Source: an uncultured Nioella sp.
GTDB taxonomy: Bacteria; Pseudomonadota; Alphaproteobacteria; Rhodobacterales; Rhodobacteraceae
Length of the DNA stretch: 64,000 bases
Direction: 5' to 3'
Assembly: GCA_947498125.1 (NCBI GenBank)
Contig: CANMJH010000001.1
Coordinates: 62,001 to 126,000 of the forward strand
Shown here: positions 8,453 to 17,792 of the stretch, piece after piece
Layout: each line of letters begins with the position of its first letter
Numbering within the stretch: position 1 is the first letter of the stretch
The notes under the pieces: generated by a model
The model's input: the letters and a program-made list of their open reading frames with translations, nothing else
The model's database searches: none
What the model was told of the DNA's origin: nothing
Made by a program: the position numbers and the translations under genes

Positions 8453-9546
8453 TAAAGATCGAAAATCTGCGGGTTCGCTTTGACTCGGATAAGGGAATTG
8501 TCGACGCTGTTCGAGGCGTGACTATCAATGTGAAAGCAGGTGAATTTTACACGCTTTTAGGACCAAGCGGGTGCGGCAAGACAACGACCTTGCGCTGTCT
8601 TGCAGGTTTGGAACGCCCAACCGGTGGCAGTATATCGATTGGCGACACCGTTGTTCATGACACGGATCAGGGAACGAGCGTTCCCACACATAAGCGCGAT
8701 ATCGGCATGGTGTTCCAGTCTTATGCGATCTGGCCGCACCTAACGGTTTTTGAAAACGTCGCCTTTCCATTGCGTGAAGTGCGTCCAAAGATTGAAGAAC
8801 CGCAGATCGTCGAACGGGTCACCAAGGCGTTGGAACTGGTGCAATTGGCCGGATACGAAACCCGACCTGCGCCGTTTTTAAGCGGTGGACAGCAGCAACG
8901 CTTGGCTTTGGCTCGCGCGATTGTTCGCGAAGCCTCAGTCGTGCTTTTTGACGAACCTCTGTCTAATCTTGACGCCAAACTGCGCGCCGAAACGCGCCTT
9001 GAATTGCGCAACCTCGTAAAACGGCTTGGGATGACGGCCCTCTATGTTACCCATGACCAGACCGAGGCTCTGACCATGGCGGACCGCGTGGCCGTCATGC
9101 GTGATGGTGAGATCGTGCAAGAGGCAACGCCGATTGAAATCTACAAACGCCCGAATTCGCGCTTTGTGGCCAGCTTCATCGGACAGTGCAACTTTGCGGA
9201 CGCCACTGTGACAACCTGCTCCAATGGCGCAGATGCTGGCATGATGGACACAACATGGGGCCCGATGCCGTATATCGCGGAATCGGACTCTGTGGTCGGA
9301 GCGGAGGTAAAAATCGCTGTGCGGCCCGAAAACGTGCGGCTGTTACCTGATGGCGCCGCTGGCGCTTCAGACACACCGCAAGGCGAAATCACTGATACAG
9401 TCTTCCTCGGCGAGTCCGTCGAATGCCGCGTGCGGCTTGGAAATTCGGATCTGGTTGCTCGGATTCACCCGGACCAACCTGTTGCGGTCGGGGAGAAGAT
9501 TGGCGTCCTGATCCGGCCCGAGGATGTTGCGATCCTGTCAGAGTGA
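8449..9546 (+). CDS. ABC transporter ATP-binding protein (FbpC/PotA-like)
   Basis: 365-residue ATPase subunit. Visible motifs: Walker A GPSGCGKTTT, Q-loop MVFQSYAIWPH, signature LSGGQQQRLALARA, Walker [16 protein letters not shown] and switch VTHDQTEA. A C-terminal TOBE-like domain follows (about 280-365, with IAVRPENVRLL). The start is a GTG at 8449 overlapping the permease stop; the longer open frame upstream lies within the permease gene and is not coding. Its own stop overlaps the ATG of the MFS gene (TGATG), so all four transport genes are probably one transcript. Confidence 0.92.
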   Translation: MIKIENLRVRFDSDKGIVDAVRGVTINVKAGEFYTLLGPSGCGKTTTLRCLAGLERPTGGSISIGDTVVHDTDQGTSVPTHKRDIGMVFQSYAIWPHLTVFENVAFPLREVRPKIEEPQIVERVTKALELVQLAGYETRPAPFLSGGQQQRLALARAIVREASVVLFDEPLSNLDAKLRAETRLELRNLVKRLGMTALYVTHDQTEALTMADRVAVMRDGEIVQEATPIEIYKRPNSRFVASFIGQCNFADATVTTCSNGADAGMMDTTWGPMPYIAESDSVVGAEVKIAVRPENVRLLPDGAAGASDTPQGEITDTVFLGESVECRVRLGNSDLVARIHPDQPVAVGEKIGVLIRPEDVAILSE

Positions 9547-10907
9547 TGGCCGAGGCCGAACAATTGGGCGGACGCGGCGGTACATTCGCACTGGCCGCGC
9601 TGCTGCTTGCATGTAGCGCGACGGTTCTTGAAAGTATGGCGGTTGGAGTGGCCTTGCCTGCCATATCGATTGAATTCGAAATTTCGTCGACAATGGCCAC
9701 GTGGGTCATGGGCGCAGCTCAGTTCGTTATTGTTGCACTGCTTTTGCCGATGGCAGCCCTTGGCGATGCCATCGGGTATCGCAGTGTCTACCTGGCGTCG
9801 CTTGCAATTTTCGTAGTCGCATCTCTGGCTTGTGCTTTTGCCCCCGGTTTTTCCACAATCGTGGCCGCGAGAGCGGCGCAGGCAATTGGAACCGCCGGTG
9901 TGATGAGCTTGGGGTTTGCGATGCTGCGCACTGTATTTTCCGACAAGCGTTTGGGCCAAGCGATTGGCCTGATGGCGGCCACTGTAGCCATTGCATCTTC
10001 GCTTGGACCTGCTGTTTCGGGGCTGATCCTGTCGGTGGCAAATTGGCGCGCCATTTTTTTAATGCTGGTTGTGATTAGCGCGATTGCTTTGCTTATCGGC
10101 CTATTCACTTTACCCAAAACGCCGCCCTCGGGGCGGCCCTATGATTTGTTTGGCGCCGCCCTTGTCGCAGCAATGTTTTCGGCGGCGCTTTTGGTGATAA
10201 ACGGGCTGGCAAACGGCTGGTCCCCATTGGTGTTGTTTACGGGGGCAGGGGCATTTGCAGTGCTCATTGGATTTGTGCTTAGGCGCTCACGCGGCGCAAA
10301 GTCGCCGGTATTTCCGGTGGATTTGCTTTCGCGTCCTGTTTTCGCGCTTTCCATCTGTGCCTCGATCTGTGCGTTCACAGCGCAGGCAATCGGCTTCATC
10401 CTCTTGCCGTTCTATCTGATTTATAGCGTTGACATGCCCGAACTTCAGATGGCGCTCATCATGAGCGTCTGGCCAGCCGCCACAGCGATCCTTGCGCCGA
10501 TTTTGGGGCGTTTTGCCAATGTGATCCCTGCCGGTGTCGTTGGGGCTGCGGGCCTTGCCGTCATGGCAGTTGGCTTTGCTCTTGTCGCTCAGATTGACCC
10601 GACATCCACGCCCGTGGGCATTGGCTTGCGATTGGCGGTCTGTGGTATCGGATTTGCCGTCTTTCAGACACCGAACAATCGCCTTTTGATGCTTGCAGCC
10701 CCGCGCGAACGCAGCGGCGCGGCAAGCGGGAGCCTGTCAATCGCGCGGCAATTCGGACGCGCCGTTGGCACGGCAATTGCTGCTTTTGCTTTACTGGCTG
10801 GCCCGTCGGCCTCGCTGGATGTGATGATGGCCGCAGCAGCGATTATCGTCATTGGCGCTTTCGCAAGCGTTGGCCGCACTTGGTTCAAACAGGCTGAAAC
10901 CTCGTAA
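9546..10907 (+). CDS. MFS transporter, DHA2-like drug/metabolite exporter family
   Basis: 453-residue inner-membrane protein with about 12-14 hydrophobic helices. The first-helix region LLLACSATVLESMAVGVALPAI and the loop pattern GDAIGYRSVYL match the major facilitator superfamily, closest in style to DHA2 proton antiporters. The start ATG at 9546 overlaps the TGA of the ABC ATPase gene. Being the last gene of a catabolic/import operon, it could export a toxic intermediate or add a second uptake route; the sequence does not decide the direction. It ends 32 bp before the GST-like gene. Confidence 0.85.
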   Translation: MAEAEQLGGRGGTFALAALLLACSATVLESMAVGVALPAISIEFEISSTMATWVMGAAQFVIVALLLPMAALGDAIGYRSVYLASLAIFVVASLACAFAPGFSTIVAARAAQAIGTAGVMSLGFAMLRTVFSDKRLGQAIGLMAATVAIASSLGPAVSGLILSVANWRAIFLMLVVISAIALLIGLFTLPKTPPSGRPYDLFGAALVAAMFSAALLVINGLANGWSPLVLFTGAGAFAVLIGFVLRRSRGAKSPVFPVDLLSRPVFALSICASICAFTAQAIGFILLPFYLIYSVDMPELQMALIMSVWPAATAILAPILGRFANVIPAGVVGAAGLAVMAVGFALVAQIDPTSTPVGIGLRLAVCGIGFAVFQTPNNRLLMLAAPRERSGAASGSLSIARQFGRAVGTAIAAFALLAGPSASLDVMMAAAAIIVIGAFASVGRTWFKQAETS

Positions 10908-10939
10908 ATTGAAACGTTACGGAATAGGAACTGAATTGA

Positions 10940-11737
10940 ATGCTTAAGCTTTATCACGGTAAGACAAGTGTTTGCTCGCAAAAGGTGCGCGTGACACTTG
11001 CGGAACTCGGGCTTGATTACGAAAGTGTCTTGATTGATCTGCAAAAGGGTGAGCAATTTGATCCAGCCTACAAGAGGCTTAATCCTGATGCGGTCGTTCC
11101 AACTTTGATTGATGATGATCTAGTCGTCGTCGAATCCAGTCTGATAGCCGAATACCTTGATAAGACGCGGAACGAAGGTCGCCTGATACCCCAAGACATT
11201 GCCTTGGAAACCCGCGTGAGACATTGGCTATTGCGCTGCATCGACGTACATGCCGCGGTCAGCACGCTTTCATTTGCCTCGGTCGTACGTAGTAAGACGT
11301 TGGCATCCAAAACGCCCGAACAGATCGAAGCAGGCATCGCCCGAATGTCCGATCCTGTGCGCCGCAGCAAGCGCCGTGATCTTTTCGCAAACGGGCTGTC
11401 ATCCATTCATGTGGAACAGGCATTGCAACATCTGCATCGGGCATTTGGCGATATGAGCGCGCATATCGGTCAAGGCGATTGGGTGTCGGGGCCTGATATC
11501 GGTCTCGCGGATTTGGCGATGGTTTCCTATATCGACAGGCTCGAACGGTTGGGGTTCACGGGTCTTTGGGACGAGCCCTTTCCAGCCGTCGGCGCATGGC
11601 TGGCCAAAATGCAAGCAAGGCCAAGTTATTCCACAGCCATCGATGAATTTATTCCCGAATCCATGGCACAAGCCCAACGGACTGAGGGGAGCAAGCATTG
11701 GCCAGAGCTCGGTCAGCAATGGGATGCAATTGGGTAA
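10940..11737 (+). CDS. Glutathione S-transferase family protein
   Basis: 265-residue cytoplasmic protein. The N-terminal thioredoxin-like domain has a TSVCSQKV active-site region (Ser10, Cys12 or Ser13 as candidate catalytic residues), cis-Pro54 in VVPTLID and glutathione-contacting Glu65-Ser66 in VVESS. A helical C-terminal domain follows. In this context it could be a glutathione-dependent isomerase or detoxifying enzyme for the upstream pathway. The stop codon TAA at 11735-11737 is immediately followed by what looks like an IS terminal inverted repeat, so the last residues may have been fixed by that insertion. Confidence 0.85.
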   Translation: MLKLYHGKTSVCSQKVRVTLAELGLDYESVLIDLQKGEQFDPAYKRLNPDAVVPTLIDDDLVVVESSLIAEYLDKTRNEGRLIPQDIALETRVRHWLLRCIDVHAAVSTLSFASVVRSKTLASKTPEQIEAGIARMSDPVRRSKRRDLFANGLSSIHVEQALQHLHRAFGDMSAHIGQGDWVSGPDIGLADLAMVSYIDRLERLGFTGLWDEPFPAVGAWLAKMQARPSYSTAIDEFIPESMAQAQRTEGSKHWPELGQQWDAIG

Positions 11738-12252
11738 TGACCTGCTCCCCTTTGAACCCGCGTTTATAGGTTAGCTCTGTTCAGAGTTTGGTCCTCTTTT
11801 GACCTTTGGTGATACTTCCGCAGGGTCAGCTCGTCGAGGCTCGAGTGCGGGCGGTGGTGTTTGTGGTCGCCGCGCCATGCCGCAATCATGCGGCAGGCAT
11901 GGCGCAGAGACGGGAACAGGTGTTTGTTCAGGCATTCCTCTTGCATACGCCCGTTGAAGTTTTTGACGAGGCCATTCTGCATAGGCTTTCCGGGCGCGAT
12001 GTAGTGCTAGCCGACTTTACGGTCGTCCTGCCATTTCAGCATCGCGTTGCTTGTCAGTTCGGTTGTTTTGTCGCTGACCACAAGGTAGGGATGCCCACGC
12101 AGCTCGGCGATCCGATCAAGAACACGGGCGACACGTGCGCCGCTGATGGATGTATCAACCACAGCGGCCAAACGTTCCCGGCTAAAATCATCAATCACGT
12201 TCAGCACCCTGAACCGACGCCAGTCTTCTTCGCTACGCAAGAAAGAATGCAA
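11738..12252 (-). pseudogene. Decayed IS3-family transposase (orfB) remnant
   Basis: Two pieces in the same minus-strand frame, about 12252-12010 and 12006-11764, match the C-terminal half of IS3-type orf[49 protein letters not shown]-like [11 protein letters not shown], and [16 protein letters not shown]. An in-frame TAG at 12009-12007 replaces the Trp codon expected before HYIAPGKP. Catalytic positions are also damaged: VSDNGTE has become VSDKTTE and the Glu of ESFNGR is Lys-Asn (VKNFNGR). The part upstream of RRFR, including the first Asp, is missing. TGACCTGCTCCCC at 11738-11750 resembles a terminal inverted repeat; I see no partner at the other end. Non-functional. Confidence 0.85.
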
Positions 12253-12509
12253 CTATTGTTGTAAGCACACATTCACCCAATCGTCAGTTGGTCTTCTGCA
12301 GATTTGGGGTTTTGGCGGTTGGAGGAATGTCGACCGTCTCCAACCAATATCATTGGAGTGACCGAAAGTGCTGTAGCTAGCACTTTGAAAAGCATGAAAA
12401 CAGCGAACGTGAAACGTTTCGATATACCAATTCCCCAAAAGGCATCGTTCGCGGCAATCGCTCCCGTGAAAACTGCCAATACGCGCAATCGGTGCTGACT
12501 AAGAATACT
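12253..12509. other. 257-bp region between IS remnant and LysR gene, no supported gene
   Basis: No recognised gene. A minus-strand frame 12273-12488 (71 codons, TTG start, 21 bp after the LysR stop) encodes two hydrophobic stretches, VLAVFTGAIAANDAFWGIG and FAVFMLFKVLATALSV, but has no strong ribosome-binding site and no family I recognise. It may be leftover flanking or IS-passenger sequence. Confidence 0.4.
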
Positions 12510-13406
12510 TCAGTCTGTTTTATCGCTGTCCAAAACATCGTGAAAACATCCTATCAGTTTCCTGAGTACAGCGGTTTCCGCGCTATTTGATCCATACGCA
12601 ACAACATATCGATACCTAAGTTCGGGTACAAAAGGCCGTGTTACAACGCCGTTTTTTTCCCACAGGTGGGCTGCGAAGGGTTCAATTAGTGCAACGGCCA
12701 GGCCTTCGGCAACCAAACTATAGCCGGTGTGAGAGCTTTGAATGCCTAAATTGGATTGAAAATTCACGCCTGCTTCTATCAAAGTCCTCTTTGTTTGCTC
12801 CCAGTTAACCATTCCAACCGGCAAAATACGGATGACATTCTGACCCTCCAAGTCTGCAGGCCCAATGATCTCACGTGCAGTGAGTGGATGGTGCTCAGGA
12901 AGTGCGCAAACATGAGAGGTTTCGACGAGTGTCTCTTGAGTGACCCCTGTAACCTCTGGAAAAGCATGGGAAATTCCAATGTCGGCGCGTTGGCACTTTA
13001 GGCTACTGGCAATCTCTGTTGAAGTTACGTTTTCAATTCGAACACCAACCTTCGGGAACTCGTGCCGAAAGAGGCTGATCGCCCTCGGCAATACATAGGT
13101 CGAAATTGCTGGTGTAGCGCAGATCGTAATATCATTTGGTTCGCTTGCGCGGATTTGGCGGGCGGCAAGCTCCAGTTCGGAAAGTCCAACATAGACTTGT
13201 TCGACGCTTCGGAAAAACCGCATTGCATCTTCCGTGGGCTCAAGACGTCCGCGTAAACGTTCAAACAGCTTGAATTTCAGTTCTATCTCGAGATCAGAAA
13301 TCAAGCGACTTACGGCAGGTTGTGTAACGGAGAGCGCTTCGGCCGCGGCGGTAGTGGTTCCTGTTAGAATAACGTGGCGAAAGGCCTCGATTTGCCGATG
13401 TTTCAA
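12510..13406 (-). CDS. LysR-family transcriptional regulator
   Basis: 298-residue regulator. The N-terminal helix-turn-helix is clear (HRQIEAFRHVILTG and AAAEALSVTQPAVSRLI), followed by a ligand-binding domain (ICATPAISTYVLPRAISLF onwards). The start is a TTG at 13404-13406 preceded by a strong AGGAGG eight bases away, which decides the start. It is divergent from the pyroglutamyl-peptidase-like gene across a 106-bp region carrying a 7-bp-arm palindrome. It probably regulates the peptidase and the peptide-type ABC operon. Confidence 0.9.
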   Translation of the reverse strand: MKHRQIEAFRHVILTGTTTAAAEALSVTQPAVSRLISDLEIELKFKLFERLRGRLEPTEDAMRFFRSVEQVYVGLSELELAARQIRASEPNDITICATPAISTYVLPRAISLFRHEFPKVGVRIENVTSTEIASSLKCQRADIGISHAFPEVTGVTQETLVETSHVCALPEHHPLTAREIIGPADLEGQNVIRILPVGMVNWEQTKRTLIEAGVNFQSNLGIQSSHTGYSLVAEGLAVALIEPFAAHLWEKNGVVTRPFVPELRYRYVVAYGSNSAETAVLRKLIGCFHDVLDSDKTD

Positions 13407-13446
13407 TGGGCTGGCCTCCTATAATATTCACGCATATGTCGATACG

Positions 13447-13466
13447 ATAATATGATTTGATATTAT
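13447..13466. promoter_or_regulatory. Palindrome ATAATAT-N6-ATATTAT, candidate LysR operator
   Basis: Seen: arms 13447-13453 and 13460-13466 are perfect reverse complements with a six-base spacer, 47 bp upstream of the pcp-like start codon and 41 bp from the LysR start. LysR boxes are AT-rich dyads containing T-N11-A, which this satisfies. A plus-strand promoter TCGATA-N16-TATTAT (13439-13466) would have its -10 in the right arm. Assignment to the adjacent LysR is inference. Confidence 0.45.
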
Positions 13467-13512
13467 TACTTACGTTTTGCAATCATGTCTTCAACTAATT
13501 TCGGAGTTGTTG

Positions 13513-14172
13513 ATGAATCGCTTGCTGAGAATTGTTGTAGCCGGATACGGACGCTGGGCTTTGGCGGAACGAAATCCGGCGGCGCAAGTTGCCGAAAACC
13601 TGAAGAAGGAACACATCGAAGGCTGCGAATTATCTCCATATGTTTTGCCTGTCTCAAGCGCGACGCTGACCGAAAACATCTCTCGGATACTTAAAGCGGA
13701 ACGCCCGGATGTCTGGATCGGTCTTGGTGTGAACTCCGTAGGAACGATGATCCAGCCCGAAATGGTGGGAATTAACTGGCGGCATTTCGCGGTGCCGGAT
13801 GTGGATGGCGCGGTACTGAACAATCTCCCGATATTTTGTGAGGGGCCAGACGCCTATAATTCCGGTATTCCAAACGAAAAAATTGTGCGTTCGTTACGTG
13901 CAGAGGGGATACCAGCGCAAATCTCGTTTCATGCCGGAACGCATCTTTGCAACCAGATGCTCTATTCCGTGAACCATCTGACGCGCTTGATGAATCTGCC
14001 CACATTCTCCGGGTTCATTCATATTCCGCAGAGCCCCGAAAACATTGCGGCATCGCCTGACCACACGCCGTCCGCGGGTTCAATGAGCCTGCAAATGTCC
14101 ACCCGAGCCATTCGCAAATCAATCGAAGTCGTTCGAGATGAATTATTCAGCCCCAAAAGACAGGCCGCATAG
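13513..14172 (+). CDS. pcp: Pyroglutamyl-peptidase I-like (C15 family) peptidase
   Basis: 219-residue cytosolic cysteine peptidase family member that removes N-terminal pyroglutamate from peptides. The three catalytic positions can be placed: Glu83 (QPEMVGINW), Cys146 in GTHLCNQMLYS and His170 in GFIHIPQSP. The N-terminal glycine loop is unusual (VVAGYGRWALAERNP where typical members have GFxPFGG), so specificity may differ. The ATG at 13513 is preferred because GGAG lies about ten bases upstream. It ends 13 bp before the ABC ATPase gene, so peptides brought in by the importer are probable substrates. Confidence 0.82.
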   Translation: MNRLLRIVVAGYGRWALAERNPAAQVAENLKKEHIEGCELSPYVLPVSSATLTENISRILKAERPDVWIGLGVNSVGTMIQPEMVGINWRHFAVPDVDGAVLNNLPIFCEGPDAYNSGIPNEKIVRSLRAEGIPAQISFHAGTHLCNQMLYSVNHLTRLMNLPTFSGFIHIPQSPENIAASPDHTPSAGSMSLQMSTRAIRKSIEVVRDELFSPKRQAA

Positions 14173-14185
14173 AGGAAAAGACGCC

Positions 14186-16054
14186 ATGCAAGACGCCGAA
14201 AAAACTCCTGACGATATGCTGCTTAGGGTAAAAAACCTGACCGTCCAGTTCGGCAGCGGGCCGATGGCCGTAAAGGCAGCCGATGATCTAAATTACGTGC
14301 TTAAACGCAACAAAACACTGGCCATTGTGGGGGAATCCGGGTCGGGAAAATCGGTGTCCTCACTGGCTGTTCTCGGGTTGATTAAACATATTGGTGGGCA
14401 AATCGCGTCCGGCGAAATTCTTTTCAAAAGTGATGTCCTAGGCCGGGAAGTAGATCTCTGCACTCTGGATGAGGAATCGCTGCGCCGCATTCGTGGCAAC
14501 GAAATCGCTATGATTTTTCAAGAACCGATGACCTCACTCAACCCGGTCTTCACGATCGGCAGCCAGATCGTCGAAACTCTTGTGCTGCACCAAGGGATTT
14601 CGCAACGCGCGGCGCGCCAAAAAGCCAAAGAGGCGCTCGAACTTGTGCGCCTTCCGAATGCCGGGCGCTTGATCGACAATTACCCGCATCAGCTTTCGGG
14701 CGGGATGCGGCAACGCGCGATGATAGCCATGGCCCTGTCCTGCCAGCCCAAAATCTTGATCGCGGATGAACCGACGACCGCGCTTGACGTCACCATTCAG
14801 GCGCAAGTGCTCAGCATCATCCGCGATTTACAACGGGATATGGGAACCTCGGTTATTTTCATCAGTCACGACATGGGCGTCGTGTCTGAGATGGCTGATG
14901 ACGTTCTGGTCATGAAAGCCAGCAAGCGCGTAGAGATTGGCGCGGCCAAAGATGTGCTTGGCGCCCCAAAAGAGGATTACACCCGCGCACTTTTGGCGGC
15001 GGTTCCACGGATTGGCAGTATGACGGGCACCACGAAGCCCAAGCTCTTTGACATCCCCGGCGAGGCCTCGGAAGGGGACACGCCAGAAGCTGCGGATTTC
15101 GACGCTTCTGAGCCGATCATCGAACTCGACAAATTGACGACCCGCTACGATATCAGAGGCGGTTTGTTGAACCGCGTGACCCACCGCGTTCACGCTGCTG
15201 AAGAAGTGTCGTTCAAGATTTACCCCGGCGAAACGCTGGCGCTGGTGGGGGAGTCCGGCAGCGGTAAATCCACCGTCGGAAAAACCATCCAGCAACTGGT
15301 CGACCCGGTATCGGGCGCGGTCCGGTTTCGGGGCGACGACATCTTTTCAATGCCAAAAACTGAACGGACGTCCTTTCGGCGGCAGACTCAATATGTCTTT
15401 CAGGACCCTTATGGTTCGCTCAATCCTCGCAAAACAGTGGGCGAAAGCATTTTGGAACCGGCTTTTGTGCATAATGTCGTCGCGCCGGGCAGTAACGGGC
15501 GCGACTATGTGTGTGACTTACTAGAAAAGGTCGGCCTGCCAGCAGCCCATGTGGATCGCTATCCGCATGAGTTTTCCGGCGGTCAGCGCCAACGTGTCTG
15601 TATTGCCCGCGCATTGGCATGCAAACCCAGCCTTGTGATTGCCGATGAGGCTGTCTCGGCATTGGATGTGTCCGTGCAGGCGCAAGTCGTCAATCTATTG
15701 ATGAAACTGCAAGCCGAAGAAGGCCTCGCTTACCTCTTTATCACTCATGACATGGCAGTGGTCGAACGAGTCAGTCACCGTGTCGCTGTAATGTATCTGG
15801 GTCAGATTGTCGAAATCGGCAGCCGACAACAGATCTTCGAAAACCCCCAACACCCCTATACTCGGCGCCTGCTTGCAGCGGTTCCGGTGCTGGATCCGGG
15901 CAATCGTCCCGAACGCAAACCACTTGAAGGTGAAATTCCAAGTGCCACGCGCCGTGTTGGCGACGAGCCGAAGATTTTACAGCTCGAGGAAATTGCAGAC
16001 GGCCACTTGGTGGCGCGCGGAACCGAAGGGTTTGAGGGGATGCAACTGGCCTGA
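14186..16054 (+). CDS. ABC transporter ATP-binding protein, fused DppD-DppF type
   Basis: 622-residue protein with two complete oligopeptide-type nucleotide-binding domains. Walker A GESGSGKS occurs twice (about residues 50 and 360), with signatures [15 protein letters not shown] and [15 protein letters not shown] and Walker [14 protein letters not shown] and [12 protein letters not shown]. This replaces the separate D and F subunits of dipeptide/oligopeptide importers, as in GsiA-type systems. The ATG at 14186 is chosen over an upstream in-frame ATG because AGAGGAAAAG sits just before it. It precedes the binding protein and two permeases in one operon. Confidence 0.92.
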   Translation: MQDAEKTPDDMLLRVKNLTVQFGSGPMAVKAADDLNYVLKRNKTLAIVGESGSGKSVSSLAVLGLIKHIGGQIASGEILFKSDVLGREVDLCTLDEESLRRIRGNEIAMIFQEPMTSLNPVFTIGSQIVETLVLHQGISQRAARQKAKEALELVRLPNAGRLIDNYPHQLSGGMRQRAMIAMALSCQPKILIADEPTTALDVTIQAQVLSIIRDLQRDMGTSVIFISHDMGVVSEMADDVLVMKASKRVEIGAAKDVLGAPKEDYTRALLAAVPRIGSMTGTTKPKLFDIPGEASEGDTPEAADFDASEPIIELDKLTTRYDIRGGLLNRVTHRVHAAEEVSFKIYPGETLALVGESGSGKSTVGKTIQQLVDPVSGAVRFRGDDIFSMPKTERTSFRRQTQYVFQDPYGSLNPRKTVGESILEPAFVHNVVAPGSNGRDYVCDLLEKVGLPAAHVDRYPHEFSGGQRQRVCIARALACKPSLVIADEAVSALDVSVQAQVVNLLMKLQAEEGLAYLFITHDMAVVERVSHRVAVMYLGQIVEIGSRQQIFENPQHPYTRRLLAAVPVLDPGNRPERKPLEGEIPSATRRVGDEPKILQLEEIADGHLVARGTEGFEGMQLA

Positions 16055-16114
16055 CCGGGGCGTTGTGAACCAAGCAAAATGTAAAACGACAATGATGATG
16101 ACAGGAGATATGAC

Positions 16115-17665
16115 ATGATGTCGACAATAGGGGGCTTGTTGTCCCATTTGCCAAGGCGAGCAACGCTTTTTGCCGCCATTGTTGCGACGCTTCCCATTGT
16201 GGGGCCGGGCGTGGCCGGGGCGCAGACGATCCTTAATGTGGCCCAATCTCGTGATCCGCAAAACCTTGATCCGATTGATACATTCCGTTTGGCTTGGGGG
16301 TCTGTCGCCAGCAATATCTTTGATGGCCTGATCCACCGGACCGAAGACCTTGAGCTTGAGCCGGGTCTTGCGACAAGCTGGGAATTCCTGGACGACGATA
16401 CCCGCATTCGTTTCCACCTGCGCGAGGGGGTCGTCTTTCACAACGGCGAGCCTTTCAACGCCGCGGCCGTTCAATACACCTTCGAACGCCTTTTAGGTGA
16501 AGCAGGTGCTGCAGGCCCGCAAAGGGCAAATTATACATCCATCAGCGCCATCGAAGTTGTGGATGAGTTCACCGTTGATTTCCTGATGAACCAACCTGAT
16601 CCGGTGCTGATCACCAAGCTTGCGGGCTATGGTGCAATGATCGTTCCGCCGCAATATATCGAAGAAGTCGGTGAAGAGGCATTTGACATGCATCCCGTTG
16701 GCACCGGACCTTTCCAAGTCGTCGAATATTCGCCGACAATTGGATTGGAGCTTGCGCGGTTCGATGGGTATTGGAATGGTCAGGCGCAAGTCGACGGCGT
16801 CAATATCCGTTTTATTCCAGAGGCCGCAACCCGCATGTCCGAACTGCTATCTGGTGGGGTCGATATCTCGCTGGATATCGAGACAACGTCAGTCGATACG
16901 ATCCGCAACAATGCGAATGTCGACCTCGTGACCGTTGACGGTCCAAGCGTCACGATCCTGCGTTTTAACACGTCTGAAGGTATCACCCAGGATCCGCAAG
17001 TGCGCCGAGCCATTACGATGGCGATTGACCGGCCCACTATTATCGAGGCGATGCTCGGCGGTCTGGCAAGCCCGATCTCCAGCGCCCAAGGGTCCGGTTC
17101 ATTTGGCTATGATCCCGAGCTTTCCCCATACGACTATGACCCCGAGGGTGCGCGCGCATTGCTGGCCGCTGCTGGTATTGAACCCGGCACCGAGATCACG
17201 TTGGACATGAACAACTCCAATGATACTTTCCGCGAGATCAGCCAGGTGATTGCTGCTTATCTTTCGCAAGTGGGCCTAGAGCTTAACATCCGCAGCCATG
17301 AGACCAGCGTCTATTTCAACGATATTCTGGCCAATGGCCGTACCGGTGAAATGTTCCTCTTTGGCTGGGGCGGCTGGACCTTCGATTTCGACAATACTGC
17401 TTATCTGCTCTACCATACAGGCGAGCGAAACAACCCATATATCGATGACGCGCATCTCAACGCTCTTCTTGAGCTTGAGCGGTCAACCTATGATGTCGAT
17501 GTGCGTGAGCAAGCGTTGCAAGACGTTGCGGCCTATGCCCATGAAAACGCTCTGGATCTTCCGCTTTATAACACGTCAACACTCTATGGCGTGAACCAGC
17601 GGGTCGAGGGCTTCGTCCCAGCCCCAGATCTGCGAATGCGTTACATGGATATAACCGTCAACTGA
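16115..17665 (+). CDS. ABC transporter substrate-binding protein, family 5 (oligopeptide/dipeptide type)
   Basis: 516-residue secreted binding protein. A Sec signal peptide runs to about residue 34 (hydrophobic LFAAIVATLPIVGPG, ending VAGAQT). The mature part has the family 5 opening ILNVAQSRDPQNLDP and the EPGLATSWEF and VVFHNGEPFNAAAV blocks. CAGGAGATA lies ten bases before two tandem ATG codons (16115 and 16118). Presumed ligand: a peptide or peptide-like compound, given the neighbouring pyroglutamyl-peptidase-like gene; family 5 also binds nickel chelates, opines and sugars. Confidence 0.9.
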   Translation: MMSTIGGLLSHLPRRATLFAAIVATLPIVGPGVAGAQTILNVAQSRDPQNLDPIDTFRLAWGSVASNIFDGLIHRTEDLELEPGLATSWEFLDDDTRIRFHLREGVVFHNGEPFNAAAVQYTFERLLGEAGAAGPQRANYTSISAIEVVDEFTVDFLMNQPDPVLITKLAGYGAMIVPPQYIEEVGEEAFDMHPVGTGPFQVVEYSPTIGLELARFDGYWNGQAQVDGVNIRFIPEAATRMSELLSGGVDISLDIETTSVDTIRNNANVDLVTVDGPSVTILRFNTSEGITQDPQVRRAITMAIDRPTIIEAMLGGLASPISSAQGSGSFGYDPELSPYDYDPEGARALLAAAGIEPGTEITLDMNNSNDTFREISQVIAAYLSQVGLELNIRSHETSVYFNDILANGRTGEMFLFGWGGWTFDFDNTAYLLYHTGERNNPYIDDAHLNALLELERSTYDVDVREQALQDVAAYAHENALDLPLYNTSTLYGVNQRVEGFVPAPDLRMRYMDITVN

Positions 17666-17792
17666 CTTCACTATCCGGGGCCGCTCTCTGCACTCTCCCT
17701 GCCCGTAATAGGGCAAAACGTGGCCCCGGATCTCTTGTTTGACGCACAACGGCGCGCCGATCGAGCTCTCCCCGCAACCCCAGGAGGAACCC

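Noticed and set aside
14138-14185. Upstream ATG start for the fused peptide-type ATPase
   Set aside because: It lies inside the pcp-like gene without a ribosome-binding site, while the ATG at 14186 has AGAGGAAAAG.
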